In this document: positions 25,451 through 33,436 of the stretch, piece after piece
How positions within the stretch are numbered: the first letter of the stretch is position 1
How the letters are laid out: the number at the start of each line of letters is the position of its first letter
From: Haloferax sulfurifontis ATCC BAA-897
GTDB lineage: Archaea; Halobacteriota; Halobacteria; Halobacteriales; Haloferacaceae
Length of the DNA stretch: 64,000 bases
Assembly: GCF_000337835.1 (NCBI RefSeq)
Contig: NZ_AOLM01000017.1
Location: 18,144-82,143 of the forward strand
Direction of reading: 5' to 3'
The notes under the pieces: generated by a model
The model's database searches: none
What the model was told of the DNA's origin: nothing
Seen by the model: the letters and a program-made list of their open reading frames with translations, nothing else
Translations under genes and position numbers: made by a program

Positions 25451-25503
25451 CATACATACCGCGTTCCGGGTGGGTTTTCCGCGGATTAACCGCGTATGTA
25501 TAC
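25451..25503. promoter_or_regulatory. Nested inverted repeats upstream of the pilin pair
   Basis: Two nested dyads occur just before the first pilin gene: CGCGG-ATTAA-CCGCG at 25480-25494, and an outer pair CATACATACCGCG (25451-25463) with CGCGTATGTATAC (25491-25503), complementary apart from one unpaired base. The right outer arm overlaps a TATA-like stretch. An operator or RNA structure controlling pilin expression is plausible. Confidence 0.45.
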
Positions 25504-25515
25504 GATAAACAACTC

Positions 25516-25950
25516 ATGAAATTAAACCAACTATTCGCAGACGACGACGCGGTGTCGCCGGTCATCGGTGTGATTCTGATGGTCGCGATCACCGTCATCC
25601 TCGCGGCCGTCATCGGGACGTTCGTGCTGGGCCTGGGTGACCAAGTGAGCGAGACAGCGCCGCAGGCAACGTTCAGTTTCGATTACGACAGCACATCCGG
25701 CTCGGAGTTATTAACGATCACTCACGAGACTGGCGACGCGATTGACCCAGCAAGACTGGAAGTCGTTAGTCCCACGATTGGCACTGTCAGTTGGTCTAAT
25801 ACTGGATCCGACTCACTAGTGAATGCGGGCGATTCCCAAGAGTTCAGTAGTGGCACTGCTATCCCGTCCGGCGAAACAGTACGCATTGTCTGGACATCTG
25901 AGAGCGGGAGCACCTCTGCAACGCTCCAGAGTTGGACCTACAACGGGTAA
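25516..25950 (+). CDS. pilA: Type IV pilin (PilA family)
   Basis: This 144-residue prepilin has a short charged leader (MKLNQLFADDDA) and the haloarchaeal hydrophobic segment SPVIGVILMVAITVILAAVI at about residues 14-33. Prepilin peptidase (PibD) cleaves next to this H-domain, which then forms the pilus core. The remainder is a Ser/Thr-rich beta-type globular domain ending IVWTSESGSTSATL. The gene is less GC-rich than its neighbours after the H-domain. A second pilin gene follows immediately. Role in adhesion or biofilm formation is inferred from PilA proteins of Haloferax. Confidence 0.9.
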   Translation: MKLNQLFADDDAVSPVIGVILMVAITVILAAVIGTFVLGLGDQVSETAPQATFSFDYDSTSGSELLTITHETGDAIDPARLEVVSPTIGTVSWSNTGSDSLVNAGDSQEFSSGTAIPSGETVRIVWTSESGSTSATLQSWTYNG

Positions 25951-26541
25951 ATGAACGTTAAACACCTCATCCGTGACGAAGACGCTGTATCGCCAGTCAT
26001 CGGTGTGATTCTGATGGTCGCGATTACCGTCATCCTCGCGGCCGTCATCGGGACGTTTGTGCTCGGATTGCGGGGGCAGACCGAGTCGGCACCGAACATG
26101 GCATTCGATTTCGATGAGGAGAAAGGACAGGTTCGAGCGTTGGATGGTTCCCTACTGAACAGTCATTTTAACGGGTCTCACCACCCGTCATCTCCAGCCG
26201 GGGAACCGTATCATGATAACATCACTGTCGCAGTCGTCGTAGAGTCGGGCGAATCAGTCGACACCTCGAATATAAATATCACCGTGAACGGCGAACAGGC
26301 CTGGGGTGTGATTGACCCCGGTTCTGGGGAGACAGACACGGAGAAACCGTTCACCTCCGGAGACCTGTCGGCAAGCTCGAAAGCGACGATCTCTCTGTAC
26401 GGTGATTCCGTCACAGATGGCCAGAACGTCGTTGACAGTCTGGGCAGTGGCACCGAACTCCGCGAGGGCGACGTCATCCGCGTCGTCTGGACTTCGGACA
26501 GCGGCGAGACGAGTTCCGTCCTCGCAGATTACACCGTCTAA
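25951..26541 (+). CDS. Type IV pilin (PilA family), second tandem copy
   Basis: The 196-residue prepilin begins directly after the TAA of the first pilin gene. Its leader (MNVKHLIRDEDAV) differs, but the H-domain DNA and protein are nearly identical to the first copy. The globular domain is longer and mostly unrelated, rich in Asn, Ser and Gly, yet it ends with the same type of strand, VIRVVWTSDSGETSSVL. Zero spacing implies co-transcription, perhaps forming a heteropolymeric pilus or alternative subunits. Confidence 0.88.
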   Translation: MNVKHLIRDEDAVSPVIGVILMVAITVILAAVIGTFVLGLRGQTESAPNMAFDFDEEKGQVRALDGSLLNSHFNGSHHPSSPAGEPYHDNITVAVVVESGESVDTSNINITVNGEQAWGVIDPGSGETDTEKPFTSGDLSASSKATISLYGDSVTDGQNVVDSLGSGTELREGDVIRVVWTSDSGETSSVLADYTV

Positions 26542-26881
26542 CATCCGACGCGAAACGATTTTTCGTGACAACACAACGACCGCGAGTACCGCCGCAGTTA
26601 TTTCCACACCGCCGCCACCGACCGCTCGTTGACTAGTTCCAACGTCGGGGACAGCCCGACGGATGCTCGTGCGACTCCGAATCCGACGGTGGAGACAATA
26701 GAAGGGCTGTTCGGTATATAACGGTGGAAAACGAGTCATGAAGGACGAGCGCGTCGTTGTACGACACCCGCGCGATGCTGGTGTGCTGTCTTTGCCCACC
26801 CGACTGCCGACCCGAACGACAGCCGACGACCTCCCCGTCGGCGAAGATACTTATGTGAGTCCGCCGCCACCTCTGTGACAG
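26542..26881 (+). other. 340-base gene-poor spacer between pilins and helicase
   Basis: No conserved protein is visible. The spacer has a T5 tract with a weak CGAAA/TTTCG hairpin at 26551-26565 (probable pilin terminator), a TATATA box at 26715-26720, a possible 46-codon reading frame at 26738-26878, and an ACTTATG box at 26849-26855 placed about 30 bases before the helicase ATG. Most other apparent reading frames on the minus strand are shadows. Confidence 0.5.
26849..26855 (+). promoter_or_regulatory. TATA box of the helicase gene
   Basis: ACTTATG is centred about 30 bases before the helicase ATG at 26882, predicting a transcript with a leader of only a few bases. Confidence 0.5.
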
Positions 26882-28801
26882 ATGCGCGTGCGTGACCTCC
26901 CGCTGTCGGCGGCCCTCGTCTCCCACTACGAGTCGAACGGTATCGAGGAGCTGTACCCGCCGCAGGCCGCCGCCGTCGAGGCCGGCGTCGCGGCGGGCGG
27001 CCGCGTCGTCGCCGCCATTCCGACCGCCAGCGGCAAGACGTTCATCGCGGAACTCGCCATGCTCACCGCCGACGGGCCGGCGCTGTACATCGTCCCGCTT
27101 CGCGCGCTCGCCCGCGAGAAGTACGAGACGTTCGACCAACTCCCCGGCGTGAGCGTCGGCATCTCCACCGGCGACTTCGACGCCGACGAGGCGGAACTCG
27201 GCGACCACGACATCGTCGTCGCCACGAGCGAGAAAGTGGACTCGGCGATTCGAAACGGCGCGCCGTGGGTCGAACGCCTCGCCTGCGTCGTCGTCGACGA
27301 GGTCCACCTCCTCGGCGCGCCGGGGCGCGGGCCGACGCTCGAAGTGACGCTTTCGACGCTCCAGCGCCGCGTCCCCGACCTCCAGCTCGTCGCCCTCTCG
27401 GCGACTGTCGACAACCCCGAGGCCATCGCCGACTGGCTCGACGCGGAGCTCGTCGAGAGCACGTGGCGGCCCGTCTCGCTCCGGACCGGCGTCTACGCCG
27501 ACGAGACCGTCGAGTTCGACGACGATACCGACCTCGACGTGGTCGTCCCCCCGACCGGCCCGAACGACGACGAGGCAACCGAGGCGACCGTCGCGCTCGT
27601 CGAAGACGCGGTCGAGACCGGCGGGCAGTGTCTCGCGTTCGTCCGGTCGCGCCGCGAGGCCGAGGCGCTGGCCGACCGCCTCGCCGACGAGGAGCTTTCG
27701 CCCGCGCCCGCCCTCGGCGACGAACTCGACGAACTCGGCGGCACCGCGACCGGCCGTCAGCTCTCGGAGTGCGCCCGGACCGGCGTCGGCTTCCACCACG
27801 CCGGCCTGCGGAGCGCCCACCGGGTCGCCGTCGAGAACGCCTTTCGGGACCGCCGGCTCGCGGTCATCTGCGCGACGCCGACGCTCGCCGCCGGGGTGAA
27901 CGTCCCCGCCCGCCGGGTCGTCATCCGCGACCAGAAGCGCTACACCGGCGACGCGATGGAATGGATTCCCGTCCTCGACGTCCACCAGATGTGCGGCCGC
28001 GCCGGTCGCCCGCACCTCGACCCGTTCGGCGAGGCGGTCCTCGTCGGCGACGCGGACACGAAAGCCGAGCTGTTCGACCGCTACGTCACCGCCGACGCGG
28101 AGGCCGTCGACTCGCAGTTCGCCGACCCCGAGGCGCTCCGAACACACGTTCTGTCGGTCGTCGCCTCCGGGTTCGCCGACAGCCTCGACGGCGTCGCCGA
28201 CGTGTTTTCAGCGACCTACTACGCCCACCAGCACCCCGACGTCGACCTCGCGGAACTCGTCGCCGAGGTGGTCTCGGAGCTCGAAACGATGGAGCTCCTC
28301 GACGTGACGGGAGAGACGCTGTCGGCGACGACGCTGGGCGCACAGACCTCCAGACAGTACGTCTCGCCGACGACCGGTGCGCGCATCGTCTCGGGCATCC
28401 GGACCATCGAGGAGATGGCCGACGAACACGTCACCGCCCGGACCGCCCTCGAAGTCGTCTGCGACACGCCCGATATGCACGACACCTACCTCGGCAACCG
28501 AGAGCGGGCGCTGATGTACCAGTACGCCCGGAGCCACGCCGCGGAGTTCACCACCGCGATGCACGACGCCGACCCCTTCGAGGAGTGGCTGACGGCGGTC
28601 AAGACCGCCCGCATCCTCCACGAGTGGACCGAGGGGTCGGACATCGAGGAACTCGTCGAGCGGTACCGAATCGGACCGGGCGACGTGGAGTCCCGCGTGG
28701 AGCGCGCCGAGTGGTTGCTGGGCGCGGCGGACGCCCTCTGTGCCGCCCTCGACGCGGACGTGCCCGAGTTCCGCGAGGTCCGGGCGCTGTTGTCGCCCTG
28801 A
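26882..28801 (+). CDS. Ski2/Hel308-like ATP-dependent DNA helicase
   Basis: The 639-residue superfamily 2 helicase has a Q-like motif near LYPPQ, Walker A PTASGKT (about 43-49), DEVH box in VVVDEVHLLG (about 139-142), motif III ALSAT, and motif VI QMCGRAGRP (about 368-376). A winged-helix and ratchet-type C-terminal region follows. Hel308-type enzymes unwind lagging-strand forks with 3'-5' polarity in repair and recombination. It is shorter than typical Hel308 (700-800 residues) and may lack part of the C-terminal regulatory domain. Haloarchaea often have more than one such helicase. Confidence 0.88.
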   Translation: MRVRDLPLSAALVSHYESNGIEELYPPQAAAVEAGVAAGGRVVAAIPTASGKTFIAELAMLTADGPALYIVPLRALAREKYETFDQLPGVSVGISTGDFDADEAELGDHDIVVATSEKVDSAIRNGAPWVERLACVVVDEVHLLGAPGRGPTLEVTLSTLQRRVPDLQLVALSATVDNPEAIADWLDAELVESTWRPVSLRTGVYADETVEFDDDTDLDVVVPPTGPNDDEATEATVALVEDAVETGGQCLAFVRSRREAEALADRLADEELSPAPALGDELDELGGTATGRQLSECARTGVGFHHAGLRSAHRVAVENAFRDRRLAVICATPTLAAGVNVPARRVVIRDQKRYTGDAMEWIPVLDVHQMCGRAGRPHLDPFGEAVLVGDADTKAELFDRYVTADAEAVDSQFADPEALRTHVLSVVASGFADSLDGVADVFSATYYAHQHPDVDLAELVAEVVSELETMELLDVTGETLSATTLGAQTSRQYVSPTTGARIVSGIRTIEEMADEHVTARTALEVVCDTPDMHDTYLGNRERALMYQYARSHAAEFTTAMHDADPFEEWLTAVKTARILHEWTEGSDIEELVERYRIGPGDVESRVERAEWLLGAADALCAALDADVPEFREVRALLSP

Positions 28802-28894
28802 GGCGGGACCGACCCACACGACGTCCCGACTCACCCACTTCGGGCCGAGCCGTGTGTCTTCGCGTCGAGGAGCCAAAGTCGCTTCGGGATGCCG

Positions 28895-28902
28895 TTTTAA
28901 GC
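28895..28902 (+). promoter_or_regulatory. TATA box of rbcL
   Basis: TTTTAAGC is centred about 28 bases before the ATG at 28926, consistent with leaderless transcription and with this start codon. Confidence 0.55.
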
Positions 28903-28925
28903 TTCGCGGGAGCGTAGGCGAGGCT

Positions 28926-30170
28926 ATGGGTATCACGTACGAAGACTTCCTCGACCTCGACTACGAACCGACCGACGAGGACCTCGTCTGCACCTTCCGA
29001 ATCGACCCCGCGACGGGGATGTCGACGGAGGCGGCGGCGAGTCGCGTGGCCTCGGAGTCCTCCAACGGGACGTGGGCGGCCCTCCAGACCGGCGCGGACT
29101 TCACCGACATGGGCGCGACGACGTTCGACATCGACGGCGACCTGATTCGGGTCGCCTACCCCGCCGGGCTGTTCGAACCCGGCAACATGCCGCAGGTGCT
29201 GTCGTGTATAGCCGGCAACATCATGGGCATGAAGGCGGTCGACACGATTCGCCTCCTCGACTGCGAGTGGCCCGAGTCGGTCGTCTCGGCGTACCCCGGC
29301 CCGCTGTACGGGTCGTCGGTCCGCGAGGAGATATTCGGCGTCACCGACCGCCCTATCACGGCGACAGTCCCCAAGCCGAAAGTCGGTCTCTCGACGGCGG
29401 CGCACGCGCAGGTCGGCTACGACGCGTGGGTCGGCGGCGTCGACCTCCTGAAGGACGACGAGAACCTGACCGACCAGTCGTTCAACCCCTTCTCCGACCG
29501 TCTGACCGAGTCACTGTCGCTCCGCGACGACGCCGAAGACGAGACGGGCGAGACGAAGTCCTACCTCATCAACGTCACCGCCGACACCCAGACGATGCTC
29601 GACCGGGTGGACGAGGTGGCCGCGCAGGGCGGCGAGTACGTCATGGTGGACATCATCACCGCGGGCTGGGCGGGGCTCCAGACCGTCCGCGAGCGCACCG
29701 AGAAACACGGCCTCGCCATCCACGCCCACCGCGCGATGCACGCCGCCTTCGACCGGCTTCCGGCCCACGGCGTCTCGATGCGGGTGCTCGCGCAGGTGGC
29801 TCGCCTCTGCGGGGTCGACCAGCTCCACACCGGCACCGCCGGCCTCGGCAAGCTCGCAAACGAGGACACCGTCGGCATCAACGACTGGCTCGCGGGCGAC
29901 CTCTACGGGACGACCGACGTGCTCCCGGTCGCCTCGGGCGGGCTCCACCCCGGCTTGCTCCCCGACCTGCTCGACGCCACGGGGACGAACGTCTGCGTCC
30001 AACTCGGAGGCGGCATCCACGGCCACCCCGACGGCACCCGCGCGGGAGCGGTGGCGCTCCGGTCGGCCATCGACGCCTACGCCGAGGGGCGGTCTATCAC
30101 CGAGGCCGCCGAGGAGACGCCCGAACTCGCGGTCGCCCTCGATAAGTGGGGAACGGAGACGCCGCGGTAG
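28926..30170 (+). CDS. rbcL: Type III ribulose-1,5-bisphosphate carboxylase
   Basis: This 414-residue RubisCO large subunit has the catalytic KPK motif in TVPKPKVGLS (Lys150 and Lys152) and the carbamylated Lys176 in LLKDDENLTDQ. GTAGLGKL near residue 303 supplies the flexible loop-6 lysine. Archaeal type III RubisCO carboxylates ribulose bisphosphate made from AMP and yields 3-phosphoglycerate, linking nucleotide breakdown to central carbon metabolism. The partner enzymes, ribose-1,5-bisphosphate isomerase and AMP phosphorylase, lie 6-8 kb downstream on the other strand. The ATG at 28926 is supported by its TATA box. Confidence 0.96.
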   Translation: MGITYEDFLDLDYEPTDEDLVCTFRIDPATGMSTEAAASRVASESSNGTWAALQTGADFTDMGATTFDIDGDLIRVAYPAGLFEPGNMPQVLSCIAGNIMGMKAVDTIRLLDCEWPESVVSAYPGPLYGSSVREEIFGVTDRPITATVPKPKVGLSTAAHAQVGYDAWVGGVDLLKDDENLTDQSFNPFSDRLTESLSLRDDAEDETGETKSYLINVTADTQTMLDRVDEVAAQGGEYVMVDIITAGWAGLQTVRERTEKHGLAIHAHRAMHAAFDRLPAHGVSMRVLAQVARLCGVDQLHTGTAGLGKLANEDTVGINDWLAGDLYGTTDVLPVASGGLHPGLLPDLLDATGTNVCVQLGGGIHGHPDGTRAGAVALRSAIDAYAEGRSITEAAEETPELAVALDKWGTETPR

Positions 30171-30181
30171 GCCGCGGTAGG
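30162..30181 (+). repeat. Tandem 10-base duplication at the rbcL stop codon
   Basis: GCCGCGGTAG occurs twice in direct tandem (30162-30171 and 30172-30181). The first copy contains the final Arg codon and the TAG stop of rbcL. The protein is unaffected because the duplicated copy lies after the stop. Confidence 0.7.
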
Positions 30182-30345
30182 TCGACTCGGGCTCATCCGC
30201 CTTCGCAAGTGTTGCTATTTCGTGACAATGGTTCGAAACTCGTTGAATGATTACTGCAATACCGAGTGAGAGATTGGCCCGCTATTCTGTGGGTTTCGAA
30301 GCGGGTTCGTCGTTTGAATATCGATGATAATAATTGGCGAGTGAG

Positions 30346-30353
30346 TTTTATAC
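30346..30353 (+). promoter_or_regulatory. Probable TATA box of the chemoreceptor gene
   Basis: TTTTATAC at this place is the best TATA candidate upstream of the receptor ATG at 30452; it would give a 5' leader near 75 bases. The leader has no clear Shine-Dalgarno. Confidence 0.4.
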
Positions 30354-30451
30354 GATTGTTTTCGCAGAGCTACAGTCAGAGTAATTCGGCCACTACCGGC
30401 TGTTCGGCGCACATTGGGGGACGCCGGGGATTCGCCGATATCACCCACATC

Positions 30452-33397
30452 ATGAAGATACGAACGAAACTTATCGCGCTCTGTCTCGCCATCTCGCTGA
30501 TTCCCGTGTCAGTCGTCGGCGTTGCGGGCGTCCAAGGAATGGATAGTATTGGAAATTATGCACAAGGACAGAGCGAGGCGACGCTCGAATCACAGATCAC
30601 CGGCGACCTGAACCACACCGTCGCCGCCCGGCAAGAGGAGATACAGAACCTCCTCGACGCCCGTCGAATCGACGCCCTCGCGCTGGCGGACTCGGCACCC
30701 GTGCAGAACTACGAGGCCGCCCGGGACGGGGAGATGGAACTCGTCCAAGAACAGAGCCAAGCGCAGTTGGGCTACATGGCGCTCCAGATGCGCGCCACCG
30801 TCGAGACCACGAAGCAGTCCGTCCTCGCGAACCAGTACGGCGGACAGGACTGGGCGGACCTCTCCCCGGCGCAACAACAGCAGGTGAAAGACCGAGTCGA
30901 GGCGCGAATCGCCGGGACAGCAGGAAGCGGCGTTCAACAGAGCGGGACGCTCTCCGACGCGTTCTACCCCGGTTACGTCGGCTCGACCGGGTACGCGTTC
31001 ATCCTGAACGGGGACCTCGACTTCGTCGTCCACCACGGCCTCGACGACGGGGTCAACACCGTCGAAGACACCGGGATAACGGCGTTCAATCAGGTGCCCG
31101 CCGAAATCGAGTCGAACGCCGCCGTCCGCGACGGCGAGGACTGGGGCATCGTCGAGTACGAGTGGGAAGACACCACTCAGGAGGGCAACCCCGTCGAGGA
31201 GAAGTTCGTCGCGTACACCTACCACGAGGACTTCGACTGGGTGCTCGCGCCGAGCGTCTACTACTACGAACTGCAGACGGCCGCCGTCGCCGACGCCCGC
31301 GGCCAGATTAACGACTCGTTCCGGAGCTACCTCGAAACCCGCGCCGTGACCATCGACGGCGAGGAGCACCCCGCCTACGACGAGGTGCTGTTCACCGACG
31401 AGAACGGACAGGGCATCGTCCAAGCGACCCGCACCGACGACGGCATCGCCACCGAGTCGGTGGCCGACACCTCGTTCGCGGACGAGGCGTGGTTCGAGTC
31501 CGCGACCGAACTTCAGGACGGCGAAATCCAGGTCAGCGAGGTCACGAACGTCGGCGGCGACGCCGCCGTCTACGTCACCGCGCCGGTGTACCGCGGGGGA
31601 GAACTCGCGGGCACCATCACGCTCCAGTTCAACTTCGAACTGCTCAACACGCTCATCGACGACATCCAGGTGGGTGAGACCGGCCACCTGAGCATCGTGA
31701 GCGAACGCGGGACGCTGTTGACCGACTCGCGGGAGTCGCTCGGCTCCGTCGAGTCCGAAATCGCGAGGAACGTGACCGCGATTGTCGGCCAGAGCGGACT
31801 GACAACTCACGAGACGACCGGCGACGACGACGAGTCGGCTCGCTACTTCGTCGGCTACGCGCCGCTCCACTTCGGCAACGGGCAGTACGAACTCGTCGCG
31901 ACCGTCCCCGAGTCCGACGTGACGGCCCCGGTCGAACAGCTCGGGCAGGCGATGAACGACCGGGCGGACACCGCCCGGAACGTCATGCTCCTGTTAATCG
32001 TCGGCATCATCGCGGTCGTCATCGGCGTCGGCTACGTGGCCGCTCGGTACTTCTCGGAGCCGATAGAGGCGCTTCGGGACCGCGCGCAGTCGCTCGCCCG
32101 CGGTCGGTTCGACGACGACGAGGACATCGACGCCAACGACGACGAACTCGGCGAACTCGTCGAGGCGTTCGACGACATGCAGGAGAACCTCCAACGGCAG
32201 GTCTCTGCGCTTCGAACCGCCGGGACGGAACTCGGCGACGGCAACCTCGACCAGAACCTCCGGACCGACCTCCCCGGCGAGTTCGGCGCCATCATGTCCG
32301 ACCTCGACACCGGGATTCAGAAGCTCCAAGACGGCTTCGTCGAGGTGCAGTCCGTCGCCGACGAGTTCGCGGCGGTGAGCAACGAGACGGTGTCGAGCGC
32401 GAAGGAAATCGAGTCCGCGAGCCAGGAGACCGCGCGGTCGGTCGAGGAAATCGCCCACGGCGCGGAACAGCAGACCGAGCGGCTCCAGACGGTCGCAAAC
32501 GAGATGAACGACCTCTCGGCGACCATCGAGGAGGTCGCCGCCTCCGCCGACGGCGTCGTCCAGTCGGCGAACCAGGCCGTGTCGCTCGCCGACGAGGGGC
32601 GCGAGCACGCCGCGGAGGCGACAGACGAGATATCGACCATCGAGACCGAGGCCGACGAGGCGGTCGAGCGGGTCGAAGCCCTCGGCGAGCAGGTGGGCGA
32701 AATCAACGAAATCGTCCAGCTCATCAACGACATCGCGGAGCAGACGGACCTGCTCGCGCTCAATGCCTCCATCGAGGCCGCCCGCGCGGGCGAGGCCGGC
32801 GAGGGCTTCGCCGTCGTCGCCAACGAAATCAAGGCGCTCGCCAAGGAGGCCAGTCAGGCAACCGACGAGGTGGAAGCCCAAATCGACGAGGTGCGCGACC
32901 GCGCCGACGACACGGTCGACGACATGCAGTCCATGCAGGAGAGCGTCGAGAGCGGCTCCGAGACCATCGGCGACGCCATCGAGATGTTCGACCACATCTC
33001 CGGGGCGATTCGGGAGGCCGAACACGGCGTCGAGGAGATTTCGCAGGCGACCGAGAATCAGGCCGTCTCGACCGAGGAGGTCGTCTCGATGGTCGACGAC
33101 GTGTCGAGCGTGAGCGAGGAGACCACCTCGGAGACGGCGACGGTCTCCGCGGCGACCGAAGAGCAGACCGCCGCCATAAACGAGGTCACGCGGAACATCC
33201 GGCAGGTGTCGGAGTCCGCCCAGTCGCTCAACGACCTCGTCGGCCGGTTCGACGTCGGAAACGGCGGCGGAAGCGACCGCGGCGGCGACGCTCCCGCGGC
33301 GGCCGGCACGACCCCCGACGGGTCGCCGCCGGCGGGGTCGCAGGCCGTCGCCGACGGCTCGGGTGAGGGAAGCTCCGTCCCGTCGGCGGACGACTGA
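30452..33397 (+). CDS. Methyl-accepting chemotaxis transducer
   Basis: The 981-residue receptor has a first membrane helix (about residues 7-28), an extracellular dCache-like sensor with WFESATELQDGE and GYAPL-type segments, a second helix (about 511-533), a HAMP domain, and a long cytoplasmic coiled coil. The signalling tip is conserved: DIAEQTDLLALNASIEAARA. The C-terminus is a Gly/Ala/Ser-rich linker ending near PSADD. Such receptors control CheA and thereby swimming direction; the ligand is unknown. The start MKIRTKLIALCLAIS is placed at the first helix; the upstream frame is not conserved. An amber-disrupted nuoCD gene converges on its 3' end. Confidence 0.93.
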   Translation: MKIRTKLIALCLAISLIPVSVVGVAGVQGMDSIGNYAQGQSEATLESQITGDLNHTVAARQEEIQNLLDARRIDALALADSAPVQNYEAARDGEMELVQEQSQAQLGYMALQMRATVETTKQSVLANQYGGQDWADLSPAQQQQVKDRVEARIAGTAGSGVQQSGTLSDAFYPGYVGSTGYAFILNGDLDFVVHHGLDDGVNTVEDTGITAFNQVPAEIESNAAVRDGEDWGIVEYEWEDTTQEGNPVEEKFVAYTYHEDFDWVLAPSVYYYELQTAAVADARGQINDSFRSYLETRAVTIDGEEHPAYDEVLFTDENGQGIVQATRTDDGIATESVADTSFADEAWFESATELQDGEIQVSEVTNVGGDAAVYVTAPVYRGGELAGTITLQFNFELLNTLIDDIQVGETGHLSIVSERGTLLTDSRESLGSVESEIARNVTAIVGQSGLTTHETTGDDDESARYFVGYAPLHFGNGQYELVATVPESDVTAPVEQLGQAMNDRADTARNVMLLLIVGIIAVVIGVGYVAARYFSEPIEALRDRAQSLARGRFDDDEDIDANDDELGELVEAFDDMQENLQRQVSALRTAGTELGDGNLDQNLRTDLPGEFGAIMSDLDTGIQKLQDGFVEVQSVADEFAAVSNETVSSAKEIESASQETARSVEEIAHGAEQQTERLQTVANEMNDLSATIEEVAASADGVVQSANQAVSLADEGREHAAEATDEISTIETEADEAVERVEALGEQVGEINEIVQLINDIAEQTDLLALNASIEAARAGEAGEGFAVVANEIKALAKEASQATDEVEAQIDEVRDRADDTVDDMQSMQESVESGSETIGDAIEMFDHISGAIREAEHGVEEISQATENQAVSTEEVVSMVDDVSSVSEETTSETATVSAATEEQTAAINEVTRNIRQVSESAQSLNDLVGRFDVGNGGGSDRGGDAPAAAGTTPDGSPPAGSQAVADGSGEGSSVPSADD

Positions 33398-33436
33398 GTC
33401 GGAAACGACGCCCGGTCCCGGTCGTCTCGCCGACGA

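Noticed and set aside
30266..30451. Longer start of the chemoreceptor 62 codons upstream
   Set aside because: The extension has AT-rich non-conserved codons and would bury the first membrane helix; the ATG at 30452 gives a usual receptor N-terminus.
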